64,000 nucleotides of DNA, from assembly GCA_016868775.1 (NCBI GenBank), contig VGFT01000001.1:372001-436000 (forward strand), in the 5' to 3' direction. This document shows positions 47,380 through 56,462 of the stretch, one piece after another (position 1 is the first letter of the stretch; each line of letters opens with the position of its first letter). The DNA is from Bacteroidota bacterium. GTDB lineage: Bacteria; Bacteroidota; Bacteroidia; Chitinophagales; Chitinophagaceae. A model generated the notes under the pieces. That model did not search any database and was not told the origin of the DNA. It worked only from the letters and a program-made list of their open reading frames with translations. Both the position numbers and the translations under genes were made by a program.

Positions 47380-48174
47380 TTACCGGCGTATTGTTGGGGG
47401 GATTCGAAGAGAGTTAAAAGCAGCTCGAGAACCATTGAACACGTTGAAATCTACCCCCGTACTAATCCCATTCACACGACCCCGGTCGTTATGCTGCCAG
47501 AACGACCAGCCCGCAAACACCCGGGGCACACAGCGCTCATAATAATGAGCAACCCAAAGCGGATAAGCAGAAAAATGAATAAGTAAATAGCGATTATAAA
47601 ATTTCGCATTGGAATAAATGATCGGTTTAACCTTATAGTGTTGCTCTAACCGAACAATCCACTCCCGAACACCCTCTACCAGTTGCTGTGGCGTTACCCC
47701 TCCCAACTCTTCTACATCCAGCACGGGAGGAAGATCCCCCGGCAGCAAACGAACTTGACGAATAAAGTGCTCGGCCTGTTGACGTCCGCTCAACTGAGGT
47801 TTAAAATAATGATAGGCGCCCCGAACCATTCGAGTGCGACTGATCATCCGCCAATTTCTTTCAAATTGAGGATCGGTGTACTGCAATCCCTCTGTTGCTT
47901 TCATGAAACCAAAATCAAGCCGGAGCAATTGAACATTCATTTCGGAAACAGCTTCCCAATCAATCGTTTGCTGGTAGCGAGAAACATCTATGCCATGTAT
48001 CGAGTAGCCGGTTGGTATAGAAATGCCTAGGGTAGAGTAGCGCGCCTTGGAGGGGCAGCTATAGAAACGGTACTGATAATAAAACCACCCTATACCGGCG
48101 AAAAGAAGGAAAAGTAAAAAGACAATTATAGCAGCGAGACGAGCCCGTCTCTTTTTAAAAAACTTCATCGGCAC
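47380..48174 (-). CDS. Glycoside hydrolase family 25 lysozyme-like protein
   Basis: TM anchor; 'IHGIDVSRYQQTIDWEAV', 'FGFMKATEGLQYTDPQFERNW', 'LPPVLDVEE'. Confidence 0.92.
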   Translation of the reverse strand: MPMKFFKKRRARLAAIIVFLLFLLFAGIGWFYYQYRFYSCPSKARYSTLGISIPTGYSIHGIDVSRYQQTIDWEAVSEMNVQLLRLDFGFMKATEGLQYTDPQFERNWRMISRTRMVRGAYHYFKPQLSGRQQAEHFIRQVRLLPGDLPPVLDVEELGGVTPQQLVEGVREWIVRLEQHYKVKPIIYSNAKFYNRYLLIHFSAYPLWVAHYYERCVPRVFAGWSFWQHNDRGRVNGISTGVDFNVFNGSRAAFNSLRIPPTIRR

Positions 48175-48183
48175 CCTTATTAA

Positions 48184-50544
48184 CTACTTAACGATCCGAA
48201 GTTTCGCATATTGTAACATGATCTTTTTCTCTCCATTTTTTTCAAATTGGACAGTGGCGATCGGGTTGTGAGCTGATCCTTCCATTTTAACAACTTCTCC
48301 AAATCCGAATTTTTGATGTTCCACACGCTGACCTTCTTGCAGATCAGAGGTGTCGCTAGGCTCAAAATCCGAACTGGGGGTGTGGGGGTTTACTTTGGGA
48401 CTTGCGGGCTTGGCCGGTTTCCAGGTTGAGTTGTCCAAAGCGGCCTTTTCCTGATAATAGGACTTTGTCTGTGTTTGAGGACGTCCCGATTCCCCGTCAT
48501 CCGAGGTTTTCCATCCCCGCATCCGTTGATTGGCTGCTGCACCGCCCCATCGGGTACCGGGAGTCGCCGAATGTCCCACCAAAGAACGCTCTACCCGATC
48601 GACGGGGATTTCATCCAAAAAACGACTAGGCTCATTTTGTACCAGTTGTCCGAAACGATACCGAGTGTTTGCATAGGTGATCCACAACCGCTCTTTGGCC
48701 CGGGTGATCACGACATAAAAAAGTCGACGCTCTTCCTCTAGTTCTTCCCGCGTGTTGATGGCCATCGCATTGGGAAACAACATTTCTTCAAGTCCAACCG
48801 CAAACACGCCCCGAAACTCCAGCCCCTTTGCGGCGTGAATCGTCATCATCTTCACCGTATCGGCGTTGGCATCCGCCTCATCCGCATCGGTCAGCAACGT
48901 GATTTGCTGCAGATAAGCGCCCAGGCTTTTGTCGACCAATTCTCCATCTTCCGTATCCGGACTTTCCGTCCATTCCTTTATTGAGTTCAACAACTCCTGA
49001 ATATTCTCATAGCGCTGTACCCCCTCGGTGCTTTTATCGTTGAATAGCTCCTTGACTACGTTTGTCTGTTTCCCGACGTGAAAAGCCAAGTCATATGCGT
49101 TGCTGTTGGACAACATACTCTGAAAGCTGCGAATCATTGTGGTAAAGTCCTCCAAAGCCGTAAGGGTCCCTGCGCGAAACCCGTGATCGCGCGCATGGAG
49201 CAAGATCTCCCAAACCGATGTGTTGGTTGTGTTAGATAAAAGGATGAGTTTATCAAGTGTGGTCTTCCCGATTCCCCGGGCCGGATAATTGATGATGCGC
49301 TTGAGGGCTTCTTCGTCTTTCGGATTCACGGTTAACCGCAAATACGCGACCAGGTCTTTTACCTCTTTCCGTTGATAAAAGCTGATGCCGCCGTAGATGG
49401 TGTAGGGCAATCCCATTCGACGCAGTGCCTCTTCAAAGGCCCGGCTTTGAGCATTGGTGCGATACAGAATGGCGAAATCCTTGTTCTGATAATGATTCCG
49501 GAGCTTTTGCTCTTGTATGGTATCCGCAATGAGCTTGCCTTCGTCGTTGTCGGTCATGGTACGGATCAATCGGATCTTTTCACCGGATTGATTCTCGGTA
49601 AAAAGGGATTTTTCAATCTGTCCCTTATTCTGGCGGATTACTTCATTGGCGGTCTCCAGTATGTTTTGTGTGCTTCGGTAGTTTTGTTCCAACTTGACCA
49701 CTTTCACCTGGTCATAATCTTTTTGGAATTGCAAGATGTTCTGAATGGTGGCCCCTCGGAAACTATAAATGCTTTGTGCATCATCGCCCACCACGCAAAC
49801 ATTTTCGTGCATGGCGCCCAACAATTTTATGATCTCGTATTGTGCCGGATTGGTATCCTGATACTCATCGATCAGGATATAGCGAAATTTATGCTGGTAG
49901 CGGGATAAACACTCCGGAACGGCGCGCAGGAGTTCATAAAATTTCAACAAGAGATCGTCAAAATCCATGGCTCCATTCTTGAAGCAGCGCTTGGCGTATC
50001 GGTCGAAGATTTCCCCGATCATCGGGCGGTTGGCGCGAAGATCTTCTTGCTGGATCCCGTAATCGTTGCGGTATTCGTCGGGGCCGATCAATGCATTTTT
50101 TGCTGCGGAGATTCGGTTGTAAACCGTGGAGGGTTTGTAGTGCTTATCGTCCAAATTCAATTCCTGGATCACCGACTTTAGGACGCTTTTCGCATCGTCC
50201 GTGTCGTAAATCGTAAAGTGTCGCGGATAACCGATGCTGTCGGCTTCAAAACGAAGAATGCGTGCAAAGACGGAGTGAAACGTGCCGATATAAAGGTTTC
50301 GGGCTTCGCCGGAGCCAAGTATATGTTCAACGCGCTCCTTCATTTCCCGCGCGGCTTTGTTCGTGAAGGTGAGGGCGAGAATGTTGAATGCATCCACCTT
50401 GTGTTCGGCCATCAGATGAATGATGCGGGTGGTGAGTACGCGGGTCTTGCCGCTGCCGGCTCCGGCGACGATCATCTGGGGACCGTCCTTATGCAACACT
50501 GCTTCTCGCTGGCGTTCGTTCAATCCGTTTAAATAGGCCGACAT
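48184..50544 (-). CDS. pcrA: UvrD/PcrA-type ATP-dependent DNA helicase
   Basis: 'MIVAGAGSGKTRVLTTRI', 'IDEYQDTNPAQYEIIKLL', 'VVGDDAQSIYSFRGA', 'TIHAAKGLEF'. ATG 50544 preferred over TTG 50553. Confidence 0.95.
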   Translation of the reverse strand: MSAYLNGLNERQREAVLHKDGPQMIVAGAGSGKTRVLTTRIIHLMAEHKVDAFNILALTFTNKAAREMKERVEHILGSGEARNLYIGTFHSVFARILRFEADSIGYPRHFTIYDTDDAKSVLKSVIQELNLDDKHYKPSTVYNRISAAKNALIGPDEYRNDYGIQQEDLRANRPMIGEIFDRYAKRCFKNGAMDFDDLLLKFYELLRAVPECLSRYQHKFRYILIDEYQDTNPAQYEIIKLLGAMHENVCVVGDDAQSIYSFRGATIQNILQFQKDYDQVKVVKLEQNYRSTQNILETANEVIRQNKGQIEKSLFTENQSGEKIRLIRTMTDNDEGKLIADTIQEQKLRNHYQNKDFAILYRTNAQSRAFEEALRRMGLPYTIYGGISFYQRKEVKDLVAYLRLTVNPKDEEALKRIINYPARGIGKTTLDKLILLSNTTNTSVWEILLHARDHGFRAGTLTALEDFTTMIRSFQSMLSNSNAYDLAFHVGKQTNVVKELFNDKSTEGVQRYENIQELLNSIKEWTESPDTEDGELVDKSLGAYLQQITLLTDADEADANADTVKMMTIHAAKGLEFRGVFAVGLEEMLFPNAMAINTREELEEERRLFYVVITRAKERLWITYANTRYRFGQLVQNEPSRFLDEIPVDRVERSLVGHSATPGTRWGGAAANQRMRGWKTSDDGESGRPQTQTKSYYQEKAALDNSTWKPAKPASPKVNPHTPSSDFEPSDTSDLQEGQRVEHQKFGFGEVVKMEGSAHNPIATVQFEKNGEKKIMLQYAKLRIVK

Positions 50545-50678
50545 GAGTCGCAAGTTAGTGGTAAAAGGCAGCGAGCCGAGAAATGTGGATTAATTTGACG
50601 AAGCATTAAGAAATCGGAGGGGTTGGGGGTAGGCCATTCGAAAGGGGCGATTGAACTAACTTTGTCGAAAGCTTGCAC

Positions 50679-51173
50679 ATGGGCATTCGCATTTTCATTA
50701 CGGGAGGAACCTTTGATAAAGAATACAATGAGTTAACCGGACAGTTGTATTTCAAAGACACACATCTGCACGACTTACTGGAGTTGGGTCGTTCCCGGCT
50801 AGACGCGGAGATCCGTACCCTCATGATGATCGATAGTTTGGAGATGTCGGACGAGGACCGCGAGCTGATCGCGCATCAGTGTAAAAATTGCGACGAGGAC
50901 CGAATCGTGATCACACACGGAACCGACACAATGGCCGAAACGGCCGACTACTTACAAAAACACGTTGCCGGAAAGACGATCGTCCTCACCGGCGCCATGA
51001 TCCCCATCAAATTCGGAAGTTCAGACGGGCTGTTCAACCTCGGCTCAGCCTTGGCTTTTGCTCAAACACTGCCCGCTGGCATATATGTGGCCATGAACGG
51101 TCGCTATTTCGTTGCAGGAAATGTACAGAAGAACCGAGAGAGCGGAACGTTTGAAGAGAAAAAGAGCGTTTAG
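50679..51173 (+). CDS. Asparaginase-domain protein (short, N-terminal domain only)
   Basis: 'RIFITGGTFDKEYNELTGQLYFKDTHLHDLLELGRSR', 'DRIVITHGTDTMAETADYL', 'KTIVLTGAMIP'. ATG 50679 preferred. Confidence 0.9.
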   Translation: MGIRIFITGGTFDKEYNELTGQLYFKDTHLHDLLELGRSRLDAEIRTLMMIDSLEMSDEDRELIAHQCKNCDEDRIVITHGTDTMAETADYLQKHVAGKTIVLTGAMIPIKFGSSDGLFNLGSALAFAQTLPAGIYVAMNGRYFVAGNVQKNRESGTFEEKKSV

Positions 51174-51260
51174 AGAATAGGGTTTAGTGTTTAGCAATGA
51201 ACATAAATCTTTAAGAAATATGTTATGGAACTAAACCCTAAACCCTGCTCCCTAAACGTT
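51167..51260. repeat. TTTAGGG/CCCTAAA palindromic intergenic repeat, copy 4 (contains a gene stop codon)
   Basis: gcgtttagagaatagggtttagtgtttagcaatga...aactaaaccctaaaccctgctccctaaacgtt. Confidence 0.85.
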
Positions 51261-51264
51261 CGGC

Positions 51265-52155
51265 TTACTTCGGAGTCTCCAACAACTTGAAGAACTGATC
51301 CAGCTGAGGCAATACCACGATGCGGGTACGGCGGTTGGCAGCTCTACCTTCTTTCGTTGCATTATCCGAAATCGGACTGTACTCGCCGCGGCCGGCTGCA
51401 ACAATCTTTGAAGGATCTAGTCCGTATTGCTTTTGCAACAGACGAACTACCGTTGTCGCGCGCTTTACACTCAGATCCCAGTTGTCTGTGATAACACCAC
51501 TGCCGGTAAAGGGAATATTATCGGTGTGTCCCTCAACCATGAACTCTAAATCGGTCTGGTTTTTTAGCACGGTCGCCACTTTCCCCAGAACTCCTTTGGC
51601 TTTTTCAGTGATCTCGTAGCTACCGGTGGTAAAAAGAAGTTTGTCGGAGATGTCGATGAAGACCACTCCTTTGTCCACCTTGATATTGATATCCTGTTCA
51701 TCCAAGTTACCAATGGCTCCTTTCAAATTCATCACCAGAGCCATGTTCATGGAGTCTTTCTTAGCCATTTGTTGCTGTAAGGTTTGGATATAGGCATCTT
51801 TTACGCCCATGTTCTCCATAGATTTGCGGATGCTTTCTGCTTGCTGACTGGAAATCACCGACATGGTTTCCAGTTGTTTGATGGCCTGCGTATTATTCTG
51901 TTTCAAAAAATCAATTTGGCTATAGAGCTCGCTAACTTTCGTATCCATCAAGGCTTTTTCTCTTTCACAAGCTTCTTTTTGACGGGCCAAGGTGGCCTTA
52001 TCGGTAGCACAATCACTCAAATCGGTTTCGAGGGTCTTGTATTTGCTTTGCAGGGCTTGGAGTTCAGCTTGTGCTGACTTCAGCTTCTTACCACTTACGC
52101 AGGCACTCATAGAACCCAAGAGAAGGATTGAAAAAAGATAAAAACGGAATGGCAT
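51265..52155 (-). CDS. OmpA/MotB-like C-terminal domain lipoprotein with coiled coil
   Basis: 'LLGSMSACVSGKKLKSAQAELQAL', coiled coil, 'DLEFMVEGHTDNIPFTGSGVITDNWDLSVKRATTVVRLLQKQYGLDPSKIVAAGRGEYSP'. Confidence 0.92.
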   Translation of the reverse strand: MPFRFYLFSILLLGSMSACVSGKKLKSAQAELQALQSKYKTLETDLSDCATDKATLARQKEACEREKALMDTKVSELYSQIDFLKQNNTQAIKQLETMSVISSQQAESIRKSMENMGVKDAYIQTLQQQMAKKDSMNMALVMNLKGAIGNLDEQDINIKVDKGVVFIDISDKLLFTTGSYEITEKAKGVLGKVATVLKNQTDLEFMVEGHTDNIPFTGSGVITDNWDLSVKRATTVVRLLQKQYGLDPSKIVAAGRGEYSPISDNATKEGRAANRRTRIVVLPQLDQFFKLLETPK

Positions 52156-52287
52156 GGTTTTTAATTTTAGTTATTAGAGTATTTTAGATTAAAAATTCAC
52201 ACTAAAGGCCAAAAATCGGGACAAATATAAGCCCTTCAAAAGAGTCTGCCCCGTTTTATCGCTACCTTGCAAGTGAATTTTAACACT

Positions 52288-53016
52288 ATGGGAAAAGACC
52301 AGGTTTTCCGAACCGAGATCGAAAAGGCCAGCGATTTCAAATTTGGGGCCAATGTGGCCAAGGTGTTTGATGATATGGTGAACCGTTCCGTGCCCTTCTA
52401 CGGAGAGATCCAGCGGATGATGGCCGAACTGGCAGCGGATCATACCCAACCCGGAACGGACGTGTACGACCTGGGTTGCTCCACCGGAACCACCCTGATC
52501 GGGATGAATGCCTTGGTCGACCCCAACATTCGCTTCGTGGGGATCGACGACTCCCAGGAAATGCTCGACAAATGCAAATCCAAACTGATGGAGATCGGGT
52601 TTTCCCGGGACTATGACCTGCGCTGCGCCGACCTGGGCCAAGGCATAGAAGTGAGCAACGCCTCCGTGGTCGTGCTCTGCCTGACCCTTCAGTTCGTTCG
52701 TCCGATCTACCGCGAGAAACTCCTCCGCGATATCTATGACGGGCTTGTCCCCGGCGGTGTCCTGATCCTGGTAGAAAAGATCCTCGCAGAAGACAGCCGC
52801 TACAACCGCGATTTCATTCGCTATTATTGCGACTACAAGCGCCGAAACGACTACAGCGAAATGGAGATATCCCAAAAACGCGAGGCATTGGAAAATGTAC
52901 TGGTCCCCTATAAACTCAGTGAAAACATCAGCTTGCTGCGCGATCAGGGATTCGCCCACTGCGAAGTATTCTTCAAGTGGTACAATTTCGCCGGACTGAT
53001 CGCCGTGAAAAAATAA
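52288..53016 (+). CDS. cmoA: CmoA-like carboxy-S-adenosyl-L-methionine synthase / SAM methyltransferase fold
   Basis: 'VAKVFDDMVNRSVPFYGEIQRMMAELAADHTQPGTDVYDLGCSTGTTLIGMN', 'EMEISQKREALENVLVP' parallel E. coli CmoA. ATG 52288 preferred over TTG 52267. Confidence 0.85.
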   Translation: MGKDQVFRTEIEKASDFKFGANVAKVFDDMVNRSVPFYGEIQRMMAELAADHTQPGTDVYDLGCSTGTTLIGMNALVDPNIRFVGIDDSQEMLDKCKSKLMEIGFSRDYDLRCADLGQGIEVSNASVVVLCLTLQFVRPIYREKLLRDIYDGLVPGGVLILVEKILAEDSRYNRDFIRYYCDYKRRNDYSEMEISQKREALENVLVPYKLSENISLLRDQGFAHCEVFFKWYNFAGLIAVKK

Positions 53017-53020
53017 ACGC

Positions 53021-53734
53021 ATGGTTTCCCTCGGTAATTTTTTCTTCAAACACCGCAACTGGCTGTTCATCGCCTTCTATGCAGCCCTTTTTCTACCCTC
53101 GCCAAAACTGTTCCCCCGCGCTATGGAAGGTTGGGCCATCGGAATTGGGCTTACGATCACCATTCTGGGACAGTTGGTACGCGGGCTCACCATCGGCCTT
53201 GCCTACATCGTTCGGGGCGGAAATGAAGGAAAGCCCTATGCCGAAGGCCTGGTGACCGAAGGAATCTTCCGGCACTGTCGCAACCCGCTTTACGTGGGAA
53301 ACATTGGAATGCTTCTGGGCGTAGGCATTCTAGCCAACTCCCTATACTATGTGGCTATCATAATCCCCCTTTTCCTATTCATCTACCAAGCCATCGTATT
53401 GGCCGAAGAAGATTTTCTTAGAAAGAAGTTCGGACCCGGCTTCGATCAGTATTGCCAAGATGTAAACCGCTGGTGGCCACGACTAAAAGGGCTTTCTCAA
53501 ACCCTTAGCAGTATGGAATTCAACTGGAAGCGCTGGATCCTGAAAGAACATACCACCCAATTCATCTGGCTTGCGGGTATAACATTATTGCTTTTTTTAA
53601 ACTACCCCGAGCTAACCGGAAACAACCCCGACTGCCGCAACAACTGGCTGATCGGAATCTTTTCCGGCTTGATTATCATATACGCATTGATCAGAAGATG
53701 GAAGAATCGCGAGCATTTACGGAACAACGTTTAG
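53021..53734 (+). CDS. Isoprenylcysteine carboxyl methyltransferase/PEMT-like membrane methyltransferase
   Basis: 'GLVTEGIFRHCRNPLYVGNIGMLLGVGILANSLYYV...EEDFLRKKFGPGFDQYCQDVNRWWPRL'. Confidence 0.85.
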   Translation: MVSLGNFFFKHRNWLFIAFYAALFLPSPKLFPRAMEGWAIGIGLTITILGQLVRGLTIGLAYIVRGGNEGKPYAEGLVTEGIFRHCRNPLYVGNIGMLLGVGILANSLYYVAIIIPLFLFIYQAIVLAEEDFLRKKFGPGFDQYCQDVNRWWPRLKGLSQTLSSMEFNWKRWILKEHTTQFIWLAGITLLLFLNYPELTGNNPDCRNNWLIGIFSGLIIIYALIRRWKNREHLRNNV

Positions 53735-53813
53735 AAAACAAGGTTTAGCAAATAACAGCATCGTGTACGATTTCATCGTTAAGGACCTAAACGCTAAACC
53801 CTAAACACTAAAC
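53726..53813. repeat. TTTAGGG/CCCTAAA palindromic intergenic repeat, copy 5 (contains a gene stop codon)
   Basis: aacgtttagaaaacaaggtttagcaaataac...gacctaaacgctaaaccctaaacactaaac. Confidence 0.8.
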
Positions 53814-53850
53814 TTTTCTTCACTAATTTTGCACTCAAGAATCTATTGCT

Positions 53851-54450
53851 ATGATCAAGACCGGAAACCCCATTATCAGTATCTATACGGAAATGACCCC
53901 CAACCCGGAGACAATGAAGTTTGTCGCAAACAAACTCCTCTACCCGGGGAAAAGCGCAGATTTTCCGGATGTGGCATCGGCCGCTCCCTCAGCATTGGCA
54001 ACCGAGCTTTTCGGATTTCCTTTTATAAAGGCCGTATTCATCGCCAGCAACTTCGTAACGCTGACCAAAACCGCCGAAACAGACTGGAACGATGCAATCC
54101 CACCCATCCGGCAGTTCCTAAAGGATTATCTGGAAGAAGGCAAGTCTGTGATCAATGAGGAAGAAATGGCACAACGCCGTACTCAGCAAAGCAGCAATGA
54201 GGTTTCGGCAGACGATGATGATGTTGTAAAACGAATCAAAGAATTACTCGATAACTACGTTCGCCCCGCCGTAGAAATGGACGGAGGTGCCATCCAATTC
54301 AAAAACTACTCGAACGGAACCGTAAGCCTCGCCATGCAAGGAAGTTGCAGCGGCTGTCCCTCTTCCATGATCACGCTTAAGGCGGGCATTGAGGGGATGA
54401 TGAAACGAATGATCCCCGAAGTCACAGAGGTCGTAGCCGAATCTGAGTAA
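53851..54450 (+). CDS. NifU/Nfu-type Fe-S scaffold protein
   Basis: Nfu_N 'YTEMTPNPETMKFVANK' and C-terminal 'RPAVEMDGGAIQFKNYSNGTVSLAMQGSCSGCPSSMITLKAGIEGMMKRMIPEV'. Confidence 0.95.
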   Translation: MIKTGNPIISIYTEMTPNPETMKFVANKLLYPGKSADFPDVASAAPSALATELFGFPFIKAVFIASNFVTLTKTAETDWNDAIPPIRQFLKDYLEEGKSVINEEEMAQRRTQQSSNEVSADDDDVVKRIKELLDNYVRPAVEMDGGAIQFKNYSNGTVSLAMQGSCSGCPSSMITLKAGIEGMMKRMIPEVTEVVAESE

Positions 54451-54461
54451 TCCCCCTGCAT

Positions 54462-54490
54462 AAAAAAATCTCCCGGTTGCCCGGGAGATT
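54462..54490 (-). terminator. Rho-independent terminator for the minus-strand OMP gene (hairpin also just past nfu)
   Basis: AATCTCCCGG-TTGC-CCGGGAGATT, perfect 10-bp stem with an A7 run on + (T-run on -). Confidence 0.8.
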
Positions 54491-54513
54491 GGTACAAACA
54501 GATTCATATCCGG

Positions 54514-55190
54514 TCAGAGTCTAAAACCCACACCACCGGTCAGATTCAACACGGACATCCGCTGTTTGATCTTTTCAGTAAAGGAATCATCATAGGATGT
54601 AATCGTAAAATCAGGCTCGAGAAACGTAAAATCTGCATTGGCAAAAATGTAGATCCGCGAATTATTCGTCTTCACCCGAATGTTCGCCCCGCCTTGCATT
54701 ACGGGCGTGGTGCTCCAATCTTCTTTGAGCAGGGCATTCCCCTGATATTTCACCCGGGGGCATTGGCCGAAGCCACCCCCGCCATGGCTCGTAGATCCAG
54801 ACTGACCTGATCATCCAAGTCTAACGTAACAACCGGTCCAACCGTTACCCCAAAATACTGCCAGTGATCCAGACTCACCGAGATAGACCCACCATTGTCG
54901 GGAACGCTCACGGTCTTGGCAGCATTGAAGAAATTATAAAAAGCACCGGCGCCAAGTCCCAAGTTTTTGCCGAGCTTATACCCATATTGCACACCCACAT
55001 TTACCCCGGTCTTGGCAAACCCTGCTTCCTCGTTGGAGAGCGTATTGCTGCCAAAATCACCCACCGGAAATCCGGCGCCCACATGCACCGCCAGGTATTG
55101 ATACTTTTCGGGGGTCTTCTCCGAATTATCCTGCGCCCACATGAACAAGGGCAAAACAATCAGAATCGTAGTGTAAAAATGTTTTTTCAT
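54514..55190 (-). pseudogene. Outer-membrane beta-barrel protein split by an apparent frameshift near 54755-54765
   Basis: ORF 54750-55190 ends '...SLDLRAMAGVASANAPG*'; ORF 54514-54753 continues '(V)KYQGNALLKEDWSTTPVMQGGANIRVKTNNSRIYIFANADFTFL...TGGVGFRL' with a typical OMP end. One extra base in GCCCCCGGG would restore 'ANAPRVKYQGN'. Confidence 0.75.
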
Positions 55191-55309
55191 GCGTTTAAGT
55201 TTTGATGATGAATGTGTCGCAAACTACTCGTCACACCCGCGCCCATCAATGACGATAGACGTTGTAATGACTGACGGGCATCAGTCCATACCAATTACCT
55301 TTGTGTCCT

Positions 55310-55888
55310 ATGTGGGAAAACCCCTTGGAGATCATCGCCGCGCTGGCAGGAATTATAAGTGTGTGGTTCAGTAAAAAAGAATCGGTGTGGGTGTATCCGG
55401 TCGGTCTGGTTAACACCCTTATTTACATATGGATCAGTCTCGATGCACACCTCGCAGGCGAGGCAACCGTTAACCTGTATTACAGTGCCATGAGCCTATA
55501 CGGATGGCAGCAATGGACGCGCCGAAATCCCCAACAACAGGTCATTTTACAAATCACGTTCAGTAACCGCCAGATGGTCGTCAGACAACTCACCTTTTTT
55601 CTAAGTTGCTTTGTCATCCTGTTTTTCAGCATACAATACCTGAAGGCTTCCTTTTTCGAAGGAGCCATTCCGTGGGCCGATGCCCTCGCCGCCGCCACCG
55701 CTTTCACCGGGATGTGGCTAATGACCCGAAAAAAAGTGGAAAGCTGGTACTGGTGGATCGCCACCAACCTCTGTTCCATTCCCCTTTACTATGTAAAAGA
55801 ATTAAAGGTCACCAGCCTTTATTACCTAGTCCTGCTCGTTCTGGCCATTGCCGGTTTGAACGAGTGGAAAAAACGCGCCCGCACATGA
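55310..55888 (+). CDS. pnuC: Nicotinamide riboside/mononucleotide transporter PnuC
   Basis: 'NPLEIIAALAGIISVWFSKKESVWVYPVGLVNTLIYIWISLDAHLAGEATVNLYYSAMSLYGWQQW'. Confidence 0.93.
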   Translation: MWENPLEIIAALAGIISVWFSKKESVWVYPVGLVNTLIYIWISLDAHLAGEATVNLYYSAMSLYGWQQWTRRNPQQQVILQITFSNRQMVVRQLTFFLSCFVILFFSIQYLKASFFEGAIPWADALAAATAFTGMWLMTRKKVESWYWWIATNLCSIPLYYVKELKVTSLYYLVLLVLAIAGLNEWKKRART

Positions 55889-56460
55889 TCCGTAAAGTCG
55901 TTGTAATTGGACCGGAAAGCACCGGCAAATCCACCCTCTGCGAACAACTCGCCCAATACTACGAAACCCGCTGGTGTCCGGAATATGCCCGTTCCTGGCT
56001 CTTGCAAAATGGAACCCAATACAGCTTTGAAGACCTCCTGACCATCGCGGAAGGACAACTTCAACTCGAAGATGAATACACCCACAAACTCGAAAATGAA
56101 TCGTTGCCCCTGCTCGAAAGCGGCGGAAACATTCCGCTCATTATCGACACCGATATGTATGTAATGAAGGTTTGGTGTGAATTTGTATTTGGGAAATGCC
56201 ACCGGTTCGTACTCGACCATATCCTAAAAAGAAAATATGACCTGTATCTGCTCTGTGATACAGACCTGCCTTGGACAAAAGACGAATTACGCGAATACCC
56301 CGATCTGAAAACCCGGCAAGCACTTTTCCGGATGTACAAAGATTTGCTCATCAATCAATCGACTCCTTGGTCGCTCGTTACGGGCAATGGAGAAGAAAGA
56401 CTTCAGTCGGCCCTCCGAGAGGTAAATAAAATGCTTTCTCAATCTGCCCTAATTTCGTAA
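55885..56460 (+). CDS. NadR-like AAA ATPase / ribosylnicotinamide kinase-like protein
   Basis: 'VVVIGPESTGKSTLCEQLAQYYETRWCPEYARSWL'; starts in the ATGA overlap with pnuC. Track start 55606 is too long. Confidence 0.9.
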   Translation: MIRKVVVIGPESTGKSTLCEQLAQYYETRWCPEYARSWLLQNGTQYSFEDLLTIAEGQLQLEDEYTHKLENESLPLLESGGNIPLIIDTDMYVMKVWCEFVFGKCHRFVLDHILKRKYDLYLLCDTDLPWTKDELREYPDLKTRQALFRMYKDLLINQSTPWSLVTGNGEERLQSALREVNKMLSQSALIS

Positions 56461-56462
56461 GG

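Noticed and set aside
52189-53070. Minus-strand 293-aa ORF
   Set aside because: Antisense to the CmoA-like gene; no signal peptide or domain signature.
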